Source: Choricystis sp. odSpoLacu1 (Eukaryota; Chlorophyta; Trebouxiophyceae). From it: DNA of 64,000 nucleotides. This document shows, piece by piece, positions 1 to 11,464 of this stretch (position 1 is the stretch's first letter; each line of letters begins with the position of its first letter). The notes beneath the pieces are model-generated. The model did not search any database, was not told where the DNA came from, and was given only the letters and a program-made list of their open reading frames with translations. The stretch spans positions 806,001 to 870,000 of the forward strand of contig OY253653.1 of the NCBI GenBank assembly GCA_958009055.1. The letters run 5' to 3'. Made by a program: the position numbers and the translations under genes.

Positions 1-753
1 CGCGCCGCCGACTTTCAGCGCAAGCGGGCCACGCTGGCCTCGCTGCGGCGCAAGGCGGAGCAGCGCAACCCGGACGAGTTTTACTTTGCCATGGAGAAGC
101 AGAGGACCAAGGGGGGCGTGCACGTGACAGAGTGAGTTTGTGGTGTGGGGAGGGTTGAGAGAGAGGGAGAGAGCTGGGGTGTTGTTTCCAACCCCGTTTT
201 CCAACCCTCACCCTCCCACAGCACCGCCGTCGCCAACAAGTACACCGCCGACGAGCTGGCCCTCATGCGCACCCAGGATGTGCGCTACGTCGCCTCCCGC
301 GCCGCCACCGAGGCACGCAAGGTGGAGCGCGCCGCGTCCGCGCTGCACGGGGTGGGCGCGGTCGACCGCCCCCCATCCTCGCACGTTGTCTTTGTGGATG
401 ACGCGGCAGAAGTCGTGTCATTTGACCCTGTCATCCACTTTGACACGCCCGCTGATCTGCTCAATCGCGCCCACAACCGGCCGCGCCGCGCTGCAGTGGA
501 AAAGGCTTCGTCAACCATCACCCTCGCCCGCGGCGGCCGCGCCGACAGGGCCGCCATGAAGGCTAACAAAGCGATGGCGGCCGCGTATGCAGACGTCGAG
601 AGGCGGAAGGCCAAGGTGGCGGCGTTGTTGCGGGTGGAGGAGGCGTTGAGAACACGGGGCGCGCTGCAGGGGAAGGGGAGGGCGCGGAGGGTGACCGCCA
701 AGGGGTCGGGCGAGGGGGCGGTGTACAAGTGGGCTAAAGTGAGGAAGCGGTAG
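1..753 (+). CDS. UTP11: UTP11-like U3 snoRNP (SSU processome) protein, 5' partial
   Basis: Exons 1..131 and 222..753 are joined by a GTGAGT/CACAG intron. The 5' end lies outside the window and about 220 codons are present. The protein follows the UTP11 family from start to end: a basic segment leading into NPDEFYFAMEKQR, then ADELALMRTQDVRY, then a coiled basic helix, then VVFVDDAAEVVSFDP, and an Arg/Lys-rich tail ending KWAKVRKR. UTP11 is a nucleolar component of the small-subunit processome needed for 18S rRNA maturation. The intron splits a GAC codon cleanly and the joined sequence matches the family across the junction. What is visible is intact and the TAG stop is at 751-753. Confidence 0.93.
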
Positions 754-952
754 GAGAAGATATGTTTTGATCTGCTGTTTTTTGTGTGTCACGACCTGTG
801 TGTGTTTTTTTCACGGAAGAGAGAGGCAGGAGACGGGCACACCGCCGCCTCCAATCCTGGAGGAGCGTGGTCGTCACTCGTCCGCTCTCCCCGCCCCCTC
901 CCCTCCCCTCTCCACACACACGCACGCACACAGACACTCACACACACCAGCC

Positions 953-1619
953 ATGGCCTCCCAACCCTTCCCCCCCCCCCACCCACTTCTGCATCGACGT
1001 CGAGTGCGTCGCCACGGGCACGTCCCACGGCGACCGCGCCGTCGCGCACGTCGCCCTCGTCGACGCCTACGAACGCGTCCTGCTGAATGTGATAGTCAAG
1101 CCGTCCCTCCCCGTCGTGTCTTACCTCACGCCGTTGACGGGGCTGACGGCCGATGTCGTCGCGACACGAGGCGTTCCGCTCGACGCGGCGCTCACCCTCC
1201 TCCGCTCCGTGCTGCCCCGCGACGTGACCCTGGTGGGCCAAAACATTGGGCAGGATGTGGCCTGGCTGGGGCTCAAAGAAGGGGTCGACTTTGGGGGACT
1301 GATCGATTTGACGGGTCTGTTCCGTGTGTGGAACCCACGCTTTTCGTCGTACAGTGTGTTAGGTCAGGACCACCTGGCGTCCGTGCTGCTGGGGTGGCCT
1401 CCTTCACAGCATGACGCCGCCACAGACGCCGTCAAATCCATTCGCCTGTTCAACCTGCACACCGCGATGACAGCGGATCCTGGCGCCCGCGCGCAAGCCG
1501 AGGCCGCCCTGCTCGCCTCTTCCCCCGAGCCTTCCTTTGCCAAGCGCCACCCCAGCTTTGAAGGGGTGTGCATGGGCAACCGCAAAACGTGCACGTGCGG
1601 GGCCCCGTTCTTTGGGTGA
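953..1619 (+). CDS. REX4/ISG20-like DEDDh RNA 3'-5' exonuclease, frame broken at a C run
   Basis: The protein, about 221 residues, has the exonuclease signatures CIDVECVATG (DxE, Exo I), VGQNIGQDVAWLGL (Exo II) and HDAATDAVKSIRLF (Exo III), with YLTPLTGLT between them. That places it with the REX4/ISG20L2-type DEDDh nucleases that trim structured RNAs, often in the nucleolus. The C-terminus has CTCGAPFFG, not a recognised domain. The only well-placed ATG (953, ccATGG) is out of frame with the catalytic domain. The break sits on an 11-base C run at 970-980, and one C fewer would read M-A-S-Q-P-F-P-P-P into T-H-F-C-I-D. I take this as a consensus error. The alternative is an in-frame ATG at 786 in T-rich leader. 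Confidence 0.8.
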
Positions 1620-1740
1620 TGCAAATGAAAAAAAAAAAATTGGTGGTGTTTCTGTTTTTGTTTTACTTTTTGGTTTTTGTCCTTGCAAACGCGTCTTTTT
1701 TTACAGAGCTCAACAAAACGCACCCCATTCTACACCTTCC

Positions 1741-2088
1741 TCACGGTGCCGGCTGCGGTGGCGGCGGCACCGGCGCCCCATACACGTGCAAAATTTTGCG
1801 CGCGCTGTCCACCCACGCCTGCGGCTCCCACCGGGCCGCCTCCGCCGCTTCATCTGCTGCGGCTTCAGCTTCAGCGGCGGCTGCCTCGGCGGCGGCGTGG
1901 CAGGCGGCGGTGGTGGTGGCGAGGATTTCGTCAAGCAGGGTGGTGGGTGGAGTGTTGGTGGTGGTGGGGGCGGGGGCAGCAGTAGCGTCGGCTTGCACCT
2001 GCATTGACGTGTCCTCTGGTCTGGTAGGTGCCGTCGCGACAGCGGGAGCGTCGTCCACGGGCATGGGGTCGGGGGGCGGGGCGGACAT
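1741..2088 (-). CDS. Small Ala/Pro-rich hypothetical protein
   Basis: This is a 115-codon reading frame starting at the ATG complementary to 2086-2088. The N-terminus is acidic and proline-rich (MSAPPPDPMPVDD), followed by a Thr/Pro linker, a long Ala/Glu helix likely to form a coiled coil (LLDEILATTTAACH onward), and a short conserved-looking end, WVDSARKILHVYGAPV, before a proline tail. The frame stays open upstream of this ATG, but that extension reads like leader sequence. I recognise no family. It could be a subunit of a nuclear complex or a chance frame in GC-rich DNA; the non-repetitive WVDSARKILHVYG end is the main argument that it is real. Confidence 0.4.
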   Translation of the reverse strand: MSAPPPDPMPVDDAPAVATAPTRPEDTSMQVQADATAAPAPTTTNTPPTTLLDEILATTTAACHAAAEAAAAEAEAAADEAAEAARWEPQAWVDSARKILHVYGAPVPPPPQPAP

Positions 2089-3394
2089 TGGATTGCGAAA
2101 TGTGTTTTTTTTTGTTTTCACGCGTTCGTGGGCGGTGGTTGGTCGTGCAGCGTGTCTCGTGACCCGCTCGGCGTGTGCAGGGTGCACGTGTGACCTGTGC
2201 GGTAGTTTGTGCTGGGAGATACCAAGCGCGTGCGTGCAGAAACGCGCGGAAAGAGTGAGATTCGATGTTTTTTCGTTTTCTGCGCGCAGTGTTTTATGAC
2301 TCAAGAGGACTCAAGAGGACTACACGAAAATCAAAAGGGGCACAATCCACCGAGAATGTCTCCATCATGGGAAATGTCCCAACGATACAAAAACAAGGAC
2401 GGGTGGGGCAGCGGCGGGAGGGAAGAGAAGAGGGCAAATGATGTGGCGTTTTGAGAATCGAAAAAACGCACAGGGTTGGAGTGGTGTGGAATGGTGTGGA
2501 AAGTGTCGCCAATGTGCGAGCAGTCAAAGGTGGTGTGAAGAGTGTGGAATAGGGGGGGGCGAAACATACGGGTCGAATAGGACCGAAAGGGGGAAGGGGG
2601 CTGGTGTTTTTTGTGCGAATCGAAAGTGTTGATCTATCAGAGGCGATACTGCGTCGCTCACCACATCGACCGCCCGTTGCGACCGGCGGAGTGGCGTGGC
2701 GGGCCAGCGACGGCGACGGGGAGCTGTGTGGAAAAAAAGGGGGTCGAACAATTACAGGTCAGCGAGACAAGGAAGGCATGGGCGCTTGCCTTTGCGCTAC
2801 GCAAAGGCAAGCTCTCTCGCCCGCTTTCCCCCCACATTCCTGCCCTCCGACCAGCGCCACAGCTCCCTTGTTACCCACAAACTCACAGCCACTCACCCTG
2901 TCGAACGCGACGCGCCCGACGTCCAACAAGTTTCCGCACGAATCGACCGCCGGCAGCGTCCGCCTCTGTGGCGGCTGCGGCAGGGGGGGTGGAGGCGGCA
3001 GGGCCAGGCGGACAGTGGCCGACACTGGCCGACTGTCCGGTGGCGGTGTGGCGGGGTCTGGGATGGTGGGGAGGGGGGGAGAAGGGGGGGCGGTTGGGGC
3101 GCGAGGGTGTGCATGCCAAGCGTGGCGAGGGCCGGCGAGCCTGCACTGCGCCCCCCGGTCGCCCACGCACGCCAGCGCAGGAGCAAGTGTGGCTTGAAAT
3201 ACGCATACTCACCGTGATAGATAGGGTTGCCCATAGTTGCAGTGGGCGTGAGGCGGCCGCAAAAGAAAAACGTAGTGAGCGCGCTGTTGGCGCGGGCGAA
3301 GAGAAAAAGCGCGACGCCAGTTCGTCACGAACCACCAGCGTCTCCCCAACGTCCAGCAGTGCAGCGTGGTCAAGTCGTGTCTACATTCCGTCTC
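2089..3394. other. Unresolved region with possible minus-strand micro-exons
   Basis: No convincing single reading frame covers this 1.3 kb. On the minus strand there are well-formed splice signals: an ATG at 3234 followed after 22 nt by GTGAGT (3212), a CACAG acceptor before 2965, a GTGAGT donor after 2897, and a T-rich CACACAG acceptor before 2723. One frame of the middle segment reads VDSCGNLLDVGRVAFDR, which looks protein-like, but the phase left by the first exon does not select that frame. The region also holds a 13-bp hairpin (2784-2812) and a 10-bp tandem repeat near 2299. A short multi-exon minus-strand gene is possible; I could not assemble one I trust. Confidence 0.3.
2784..2812. 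repeat. 13-bp perfect inverted repeat with 3-nt loop
   Basis: The left arm gcttgcctttgcg (2784-2796) and right arm cgcaaaggcaagc (2800-2812) are exact reverse complements separated by cta. It lies in non-coding sequence, or in an intron if the tentative minus-strand gene here is real. Confidence 0.8.
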
Positions 3395-4217
3395 TCACTG
3401 TTCACCCTTCCCTCCAAACACGTCCCTCAAAAAGCGGTCCACCTCCTTCACCACACCCTCTGCGTCCACCACCCCCGACACCTTGGCCATCCCCCCTTTC
3501 TTCCCCTTCTTGCGGCGGCCACCAGTCCAACCACCCCCCATCACGCAGTCCCCCTTGGTCAGTGCCTCAAGGGAGGGGCAGAACAGCGTGGCGGGGGGCA
3601 GAATGACTTTGGTCACCCCGGTCGTGTTGACGCCCGCCACCGGCAGCGCCGCGCTGATCGAGCACGCGGGCCCCACTGCAGCTCCAGGCGTGGTTCGAGT
3701 CGGCAGAATGGAGGCAGGCTGGTAGGCGTAGGCTACTGCACAGGGAGTGCACGTCACGACGGGCGCGGGTGCAGTCGGGTTGGGCCTGTCTAGGACGGCG
3801 CCGCACGCGCCCGCGGTCAGTGTGATGCGCATGGAGGGCAAGGTGACGGCAGCGGGAGGCCGTGTGGGGGGCAGCAGGTAGCCAGGCGTGCAGTCTCTGA
3901 GTTTTGTGTGTGGGGGGAGGGTGGGTGCGTTGCAACGCCCGAGGGTGATCCAACGCGCTCCCTCCTCCCTTCCCCCCAACAACTCACCCCACCACCTCCA
4001 GGCCCAGCCTGCGCAGCCCGTCAACCTTCGCACTCCAGTCGGCCCCCAGAAGGGGCCCGCCAAACGCCTGGATGAAGAGAGGGGCGGCGGCGGCTGCGGC
4101 CGCGACCGCGTCCGCTAGCGCGCCCGGTTGGCTTTGGGGGCCGCCCAGATGGGGGGTCGCGAAGGCGACAGTGGCCATGATGGCGCAGAGGGCCACGTGG
4201 ATGGGCGTTTTGTGCAT
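3395..4217 (-). CDS. Secreted or luminal Cys-containing orphan protein
   Basis: Exons are 3988..4217 and 3395..3896 on the minus strand, joined by a GTGAGT/CTCAG intron. The product is 243 residues. It starts with a classic signal peptide (MHKTPIHVALCAIMATVAFA), then an Ala-rich stretch and a 160-residue region with about seven cysteines, including CTPC and PACS. It ends with a Lys/Gly-rich basic patch (GGRRKKGKKGG) and an amphipathic helix, VVKEVDRFLRDVFGG. Entry to the secretory pathway is likely. I do not recognise the family. It is head to head with the antiporter gene, 178 bp away, so the two probably share a promoter. Confidence 0.62.
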
Positions 4218-4395
4218 CGCGATTCAACTGGGTGGGCGGTGGCGGTGTGTCTCACACACGCACACACGTGTGTGTATGCGTGTGTGAGGAGTGAAAACGC
4301 ACGTACCCACTCTCCGCGCCGTGCTTTGTTTTTTTTTTTTTTTTCGCGGGCGCTGTGTGTTTCCCTCCTCTCCTCCCCCACACATCCGGCACCCC

Positions 4396-6876
4396 ATGCC
4401 GCCCGGCGAGCCTGCAGACGGGCTCACCATGGAGCGGGCTGGCGCCGATGCGGGCGGCGTGCCCCCGCCGCCCCTGCCGCCCCCCCCCGACGCCAAGCCA
4501 TCGCGCCCGCCCCCCTCACCCCGTGCTGTGTCGGTGGCTCGGCGGCTGGTACGGTCCTGGCAGGAAGCTCAGAGAAAGCGGCTGCACAAGTCGGGTGAGT
4601 GAGAGGGGAGAGGGGGAGGGAGGGAAGGCCGACGGCATGGGGTCGCCTTGACGCCGACACACACCATTCTCCCCCACACCCCCAGACTTCACCGACTTCC
4701 TGGCCTACGCTGTCATCGGCCTGCTGGCGTATGCGAGTGAGTTTGATTATTGGGTGGAGGTACAGAGAGAGGCGGGATCGACACAGTTTTTTTTGCCGAC
4801 CCGTTGTCTCTTTCCACACAGCCTGCTACCTCCTCTTCGGCGCCACCTTCCTCCCCGGCGGCAACATGTGGGCAGTGCTCATCGTGTGGCTGGGGGCTCA
4901 GGTGAGGGAGAGGGTTGTGTGTGGAGGGTGTGGATGCAGACCAAAAACAGACGCGCCTTTGCTTCATCATCCCCTCCCCCACCCCCGTCCCCTAGCTCTT
5001 TGGCGCCATCATCGCCTTCACCGGCCTCCACCCCCTGCTCGGCATGCTCCTCTCCGGCGTCGCCCTCATTAACATCCCCGTCCCCTGGCTCACGCGCGCG
5101 CTGCCCCCCCCCTGGAAGTCCAAGATCCGCCAAGGCGCCCTCGCCATCATCTTCCTGCGGTCGGGGTTGGAGCTCAACTGGGCCGTGTTCAAGCGGGCGG
5201 GCCCCGCCGCCCTGCGGTTGCTGCTGATCCCTGGGATTGTGGAGGCCGTCATTTCGGGCTCTGTCGCGCACGCCGTGTTCGGCATGCCCTGGCTCCTCGC
5301 CTACGCCCTCGGCTTCATCCTCAAAGCCGTGGGCCCCGCCATCGTCATCCAGCTCATGTTCGACCTGCAGAAGCGGGGGTGGGGCGTCAACAAGGGCATT
5401 CCCGCGCTGGTTGTGGCCGCAGCGTCGTTTGACGACCTGGTCGCCATCTTTTTCTACACTCTCTTCATCAACTTTGCGGTCCAGTCAGCCGCCCCAGAGA
5501 CCTCCCCCCCCACCTCCTCCTCCCTGGCCCTGCAGCTGGCCGGTGGCCCCATCTCCGTCGTGCTCGGGTTTGCGGGGGGGGCTGCCCTCGCCCTCGTCGC
5601 GTCCGCCACGCGCGTCTGGAACACGCGCCGCAAGCGCACCGCCATCGTGCTCGTGCTGGCCCTGGCCTACATGTACCTCATGGACCACCTGCACTATGAT
5701 GGTGCGGGCGCCCTGGGCGCGCTCACCCTCGGCGTCACCTCCGCTTTGTGGGCGCGTGGCTCCCCCTCCTTCCTGTCCGCCGGCCCCGGCCCCGACCACG
5801 CCCGTGAAGTGGAGCACGGTGTCGGCTCCGTCTGGTGGTGGCTGGCGCAGCCGTTGCTGTTTGGCATCATAGGGTCGAACCTGGATTTCTCGCGTGTCTC
5901 GGGTTATGTCGCCTGGATCGGGGGCGCCATCGGCATCATCATGTCGGGCTGGCTGCCGAGGCCGCTGTGCACGTTTGCCGCGGTGTCGGGGGCCGGGCTC
6001 TCAACTAAGGAGAAAGCATTCGTCGGCGCGGCCTGGCTGCCCAAAGCGTCCGTCCAGGCTGCCCTCGCGTCCGCTCCCCTGGAAGCCATCCGCTCCCGCA
6101 AGCTGGGCCCCGACTGGATTGTGTGGGGCGAACAGATCGAGTTGACGGCCGTGTTTGCCATCCTGATCTGTGCGACAGTGGGCATCATCGCGGTCAATGT
6201 TTTGTCCCCGCTCTGCCTCGACAAGGGGCCTGGCGTCGACGACTCGACAGTCGGGTCGTCTGTTCCCGGGGGGCCGCCCCGCCCGCTGTCGCTGCCCACT
6301 CCCTTTGCTGGCGCCGCGGATACGTCGCTGTCGCCGCCCCCCCCCTCACGCAAAGAGCGCGCGCGCCTGGTCGAGGAGGCGGAAGCCTACGCCCTCCTCC
6401 GCGAGCGTGAGTCCGCCCTCGCCTCCTACATGGAGGAAGCCGACGCCCTGGCCGCGTTCGTCGAGGCGGAAGATGCCGGGTCTGCAGCCGCCAACTATGC
6501 CAAGCGCGTGCGCCTCGACGCGCTCGACCTGCGGCGGAGGCGGCTGCGTGCCTACTGGGCTGAGTCAGCGCCCTCCGCCCTCGACCTGTTCCGCATGGAC
6601 GACCTGATGCGGGCCAGGCTGGCTTCAGAGAGAGGGCCGGGGGAGGCGGAGGCGGCCACGATGGCGGGCGGGCGGCGCGACAGCAGCGGCCGGGCGCGGC
6701 GCTTGTCGTGGCTGCGCCGCCCGTCGGAGGCGAGCGACCCCGTGGCGGCTGCCGAGGCGGGGGATGCGCCTGGCGACGTGCCAGCCAGACGGGCAGAAAC
6801 AGCCCCCCCTCCCCGGCGAACGTCGTGGCGGCGGTCGGCCGACCTGCCGCGGCCGCCCGCGCCCCCGGCCGAGTGA
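4396..6876 (+). CDS. NHA/SLC9B-type Na+(K+)/H+ antiporter with long cytosolic tail
   Basis: Exons are 4396..4594, 4686..4736, 4822..4901 and 4996..6876, giving 736 residues. Proline-rich N-terminus, then a dozen or so membrane helices. The core FILKAVGPAIVIQLMFDL, GIPALVVAAASFDDLVAIF (the paired DD of CPA2/NHA exchangers) and IVWGEQIELTAVF match the NHA/NHEDC (SLC9B) branch of cation/proton antiporters, which exchange Na+ or Li+ for H+. Residues from about 510 to the end form an unusual hydrophilic Ala/Glu/Arg-rich tail with coiled-coil character, ending in Ser/Arg/Pro-rich sequence; this may be regulatory. All splice phases agree. The exact cation and membrane are not deducible. Confidence 0.9.
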
Positions 6877-7092
6877 AAGCGTGCCTTGATCTCATTGTTT
6901 GTCTCGGAGTGCGCGCGGGTGTCGGCGCGCGCACACACACACGTATGCGTGTAATGCATTGTTTTTTTTCTCTGTGTGCGCAACGCCCAGGTCGGACGAA
7001 AGGAAGAAAGGGAGACGCGACCAGCGTCACAACGCAGAGAGCAAGGCGTTTTTTGGGCGCAAACCTCTCCAATCCGCAACGCCGCTCGCGTC

Positions 7093-10000
7093 ATGGCGCC
7101 TCCAGCCCTCCCCGCGCGCCGGCGGCGGGCTCTGCTGCCAGCCATTTCGCCGCGCTCGCGCGCCCTGCTGGCGGCCGCCTCCCTGGCGGCCGCGGGGGCC
7201 GCGTGTTATGCGCACGCGTCCGCTGCCGCGCGCCGCCGCGCCAAGAAGAAGCACCACCACAAAACGTGAGGGAGAGGAGAGAGGCGTGTGTATGTGTGTG
7301 TTTTTGGATAGCTGGGGCAGAGGCGCGCGGTAGGGGGGAACGCTGGGGGAGCTCCAAAAAACGGAGCAATCGGCGCGCGACCAAAAAAAAAAACCTCCCT
7401 TTCCACCAGCAGCGCCACCCAGCGCGCCCTGCTGGCCATCACGTCCCCCTTCGACGAGGCCCGCGAGCCAGGCAGCGGCCGCACACCAGCCCGCACCCGC
7501 CCCCCCCCCGCCCTGTGGCCGACACTGCGCTACCTGGCCCCGCTTGCGGGCGCGCGCCTGCCCGCGCTGCTCGCGCTCGCCCTGGCCCGCACCGCCCTCG
7601 CCAACCGCCTCGCCCGCGTCCAGGGGTCCATGTTTCACGCCGCCTTCCTGCGCCGCGTGCCCGCCTTTGGGCGCCACCTGGCCGAAAACGTGGCCCTGTG
7701 CCTGGCCGCCGCGGTCGTCGAGTCGACCGCGACACGCGTCGTCGCGTCCACCGGGCGCGCATGGCGCGCCGTCCTCACCCGCCACCTGCACGCCGCCTAC
7801 TTCAATGGTATGGCCTACTACCGCCTGTCCCACGTGGACCGCAGCGTGCCCAACCCGGAGCAGCGCGTGTGTGAAGACGTGCCCGCACTGGCGGACGGGG
7901 CGGCTGCCCTGGCACGCGACGTGATCGATGCCTCTGTCGACGCCATCTTCTTTGCGGGCGCCCTGCGCTCCTACACCGGCACCCACAAGTACACGGGCTG
8001 GATCCTGCTCTACATCTTTGGCGCAGGGCCGATCACGCTCCTCTTCGCCCCCAACTTCGGCAAACTCATCAAACGCCAAGCCGACCTGGATGGCGCCTAC
8101 CGCCACCTGCACAGTAGGCTGGCGGCTGCCGCCGAATCCGTCGCCTTCTACGGCGGCGTGGAGCGGGAGGCGGCCCTCGTGCGCGGCGGGTTCCGCGACG
8201 CGGTCGCGCACGCGCGCTCCGTCGTGCGCGTGCAGTGGCGCTACTCCATGCTGCAAGACTTTGTGACCAAGTATGCGGCTGCGACCGTCGCAGTCGTGCT
8301 GATCATTGGTCCGTTTTTCCAGGGGCACTTGCGGCCAGGGAACGGGGTCAAAGGGCGGGCAGCCATGCTCGCCAACATGCGGTACCACACCAACGTCGTC
8401 ATCGCACTCTTCACCGCGGTCGGCGCCCTCGCCCAAGCCCCCTCCAAAGCCGCCAAGCTGGGCGCTCGCGCCGACCGGGTGGCGGCGCTGGAGGCGGCCG
8501 CGGTGGCTGCCGCCGCGCGTGATGGTGCGGCGGCTGCGTCTGCGACCGCGGTGGAAGAGTGGGACAGCGGTATCGAGTTTGACCATGCCGACGTCATCAC
8601 GCCTGCAGGCGCGGCCCTGGTGCGCGACCTGTGCCTGTGTGTGCCTGTGGGGACCAACCTGCTGGTCACCGGCCCCAACGGCGCCGGCAAGTCGTCCCTG
8701 TTCCGTGTGCTGGGCGGGCTGTGGCCGCTCGCGGCGGGGCGCGTGCGCAAACCTGGCGGCTCCTCGGGCGGCCTCGCCTCCACCATCTTCTACGTCCCGC
8801 AACGACCCTACGTCACCGTGGGCACGCTGCACGATCAGATTGTTTATCCGGCAGTCGCGGGCGATGGCGCGGGGGCGGGTGAGCCTATTCTCTCCGACGA
8901 GGACGTGCGGTCCCTCCTGGCTCGCGTGGACTTGGCCCACCTGCTCGACCGCCACGGTGGCGCCCACACCGTGGTGGACTGGGGCGCCGAACTATCGCTG
9001 GGCGAACAACAACGCCTGGGCATGGCGCGCCTGTTTCACCACAAGCCGCGGTTTGCGATTCTCGATGAGTGCACGTCGGGGGTCACCTCGGACATGGAGG
9101 CCCGCTTCTGTGCCGCAGTGCGGGACCTGGGGTGCACGTGCGTCACCATCTCGCACCGGCCTGCGTTGGTCGCGTTTCATGACGTTGTGCTGGCGCTGGA
9201 TGGGGAGGGCGGGTGGACCGTGCACGACGGCGCGCGGCGGCACCAGACGGGTGGTGCGGCCGCCCTGCCGTCGACCCCGTCCTCCTCCAAGCCCAACGCA
9301 GCCCGTGGCAACGATGCGGACGCGTGCCTGGTCGGCATGACGGCGGCCGACGGGGGTGCCGCGGGCGAAGACGGCGGCTACGGCCCGGGCGCCATCATCG
9401 CGCGCGCGCCGCCACCGCCCGACGCCACCCACCCCGCCCCCCACCACCGCCAAGTGGCACTCACACTGCCCACCACCACTATGTGGCAAAAGTGGAAGCT
9501 GATCCTCGGGTTTTTGAGGCAGGGCGCGGGGCGCAACGTTGCCGCCATTTTCGCAGTTGTCGCCGCTCGCTCCCTGCTCCAAGACCGCATGGCTGCCCTC
9601 AACGGGCGCACCGTGGAGTACGTGTTGAAGCAGGACAAACCCGCCTTTGTCAAACTGATTGGGCTGTCTGTCGCTCAAGCTGCCGCGTCCGCTGTCCTCG
9701 CGCCCTCGCTGCGCGCGCTCGGCGACGCTCTGGCCCTCTCCTGGCGCACCTCCCTCACCGACGCCATCCACAAACGCTACCTGTCTCGCAACACGTTCTA
9801 CGCGGTGGCCGCCCTGGGCGGGGTCACGGATGCGGATGCGAGGGCGACCGCCGACGTCGCGCGCCTTGCCGACGATCTTGCCACCCTCATCCCCACCCTC
9901 GTCAAGCCCCTGTTCGACCTGGCCTGGTTCTCCACCCGCCTTTGGACGCTCACCCGGGCGCGCGGCACCCTGCTGCTGTATGCTTACGCTGCAGCTGGGT

Positions 10001-11262
10001 GGACCGCGCTGCGCGCGCTCACCCCTGATTTCGGTGGCCTCGCCGCCTCCGCCTACGCTCGGGAAGGAGCCTTCCGCGCCGCCCACGCCCGCCTGCGCTC
10101 CCACGCTGAATCCGTGGCCTTCTTTGGGGGCGGCCCCCGCGAAGCCGCCACGATTGACACTCGCTTCCGCGCGGTCCTCGCCCAGGGCGCACGCGTCGCG
10201 CGCGCCAAGTGGGGCCACGCCGTCGCCGACGACTTCTTCGCCAAGCAGCTCCCACACAACGTCACCTGGGCTCTGACTGTGCTGTATGCGCTGGACCACC
10301 CGGCCGCTGACGGCGACACCGCGACCCAGGGGGCGCTCGTGAATGACATGCGGTACCTGGCTGGCGTCGTCACCGCCTGCTTCTCCGCGTTTGGCGAGCT
10401 GCTGGCCCTGCACAAGCGGGTGGCTGAGATGGGGGGCGGCGTGCGCCGCGTGGCAGGGTTGGTGGAGGCGGCGGACGCGGCGCGCGTGCACGCGGCCGAC
10501 GCCGCGCTGCGTGCCGCCGCGGAACGCGGCGCCGACGCGCTGGCCTTCCACGGCGTCGACATCGTCACCCCCGCCGGCCGCACTGTGGCCCGCGGCCTCA
10601 CGTTCGACGTGCCTGTCGGCCGGTCCCTGCTCATCACCGGCCCCAACGGGTCGGGCAAAACGTCCATCGTGCGTGTGCTGGGGGGGCTGTGGCCGCTCGC
10701 GTGCGGCCGCGTCAGCGTTCCCTCGGGAGCGCGCACGGGCGCGCCCCTCGACTCGGCCTCCATCTTCTACGTGCCGCAACGCCCATATACGACCATCGGC
10801 CCCCTGCGCGACCAGGTGACGTATCCTCTCTCCGCCCGCCTGGCGGCTGCGCGGTTCTCTGGTGCCACCGACGCGGACCGCTTAACCGCCCTCGACACCG
10901 CCCTGGACGCCCTGGCCCGCGTCGTGCGCCTGTCCTACCTGGTGGACCGGGAGGGCGGCTGGTCCTCCGTCACCGAGTGGGGCGAAGTCCTGTCCCTGGG
11001 GGAGCAGCAACGCCTCGGCATGGCGCGCCTGTTTTTCCACGCGCCGCGTTACGGGGTTGTCGATGAAGCCACCAACGCCACGTCAGTGGATGTGGAGGCC
11101 GCCCTATACGCGCACGCCGCGTCCCTAGGGATCACCCTGCTCACCATCACGCAGAGGGCGGCGCTGCTGCAGCACCATGGTGCTGAACTGGCGCTGACTG
11201 ATGGCGATGGCGGGTGGGTGTTGAGGGCGATTGAGAAGAGGGTGGGGGATGTGGCAGAGTGA
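7093..11262 (+). CDS. PXA1: Full-size peroxisomal ABC transporter, PXA1/COMATOSE type (ABCD)
   Basis: Exons 7093..7265 and 7410..11262 give 1341 residues, close to the 1337 of Arabidopsis CTS/PXA1. It is two fused TMD-NBD halves. NBD1 has Walker A GPNGAGKSSL (about residue 480), signature LSLGEQQRLGMARLF and Walker B FAILDECTSG. NBD2 has GPNGSGKTSI (about 1135), the same signature and YGVVDEATNA. In plants this protein imports fatty acyl-CoAs and related substrates into peroxisomes for beta-oxidation; fusion of the two halves is characteristic of the green lineage. The N-terminus carries an Arg-rich segment, one hydrophobic helix and a Lys/His patch. The acceptor is a CAGCAG pair, so one Ser may be included or skipped. 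Confidence 0.95.
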
Positions 11263-11464
11263 CGATCAGTGTGTGTGTCGGTGTAAAGTAAACACGAGAG
11301 AGTGTGCCTGCCTGCCTTGATTGTTTTTTTCTCCCGGGCCGTTGATGATGGGAGGGGGGGTCGAGAGAGAATGCGCCGATGAAAAACTCGAACGAAAACG
11401 AAAAACAAAACTGTTTTCCCTTTTTACGGCCGCGGGGCGTGCCACAACCGACACCCCACACGCC

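Noticed and set aside
7027..8967. A 646-codon frame antisense to PXA1
   Set aside because: Shadow of the ABC transporter; no recognisable domain in its translation.
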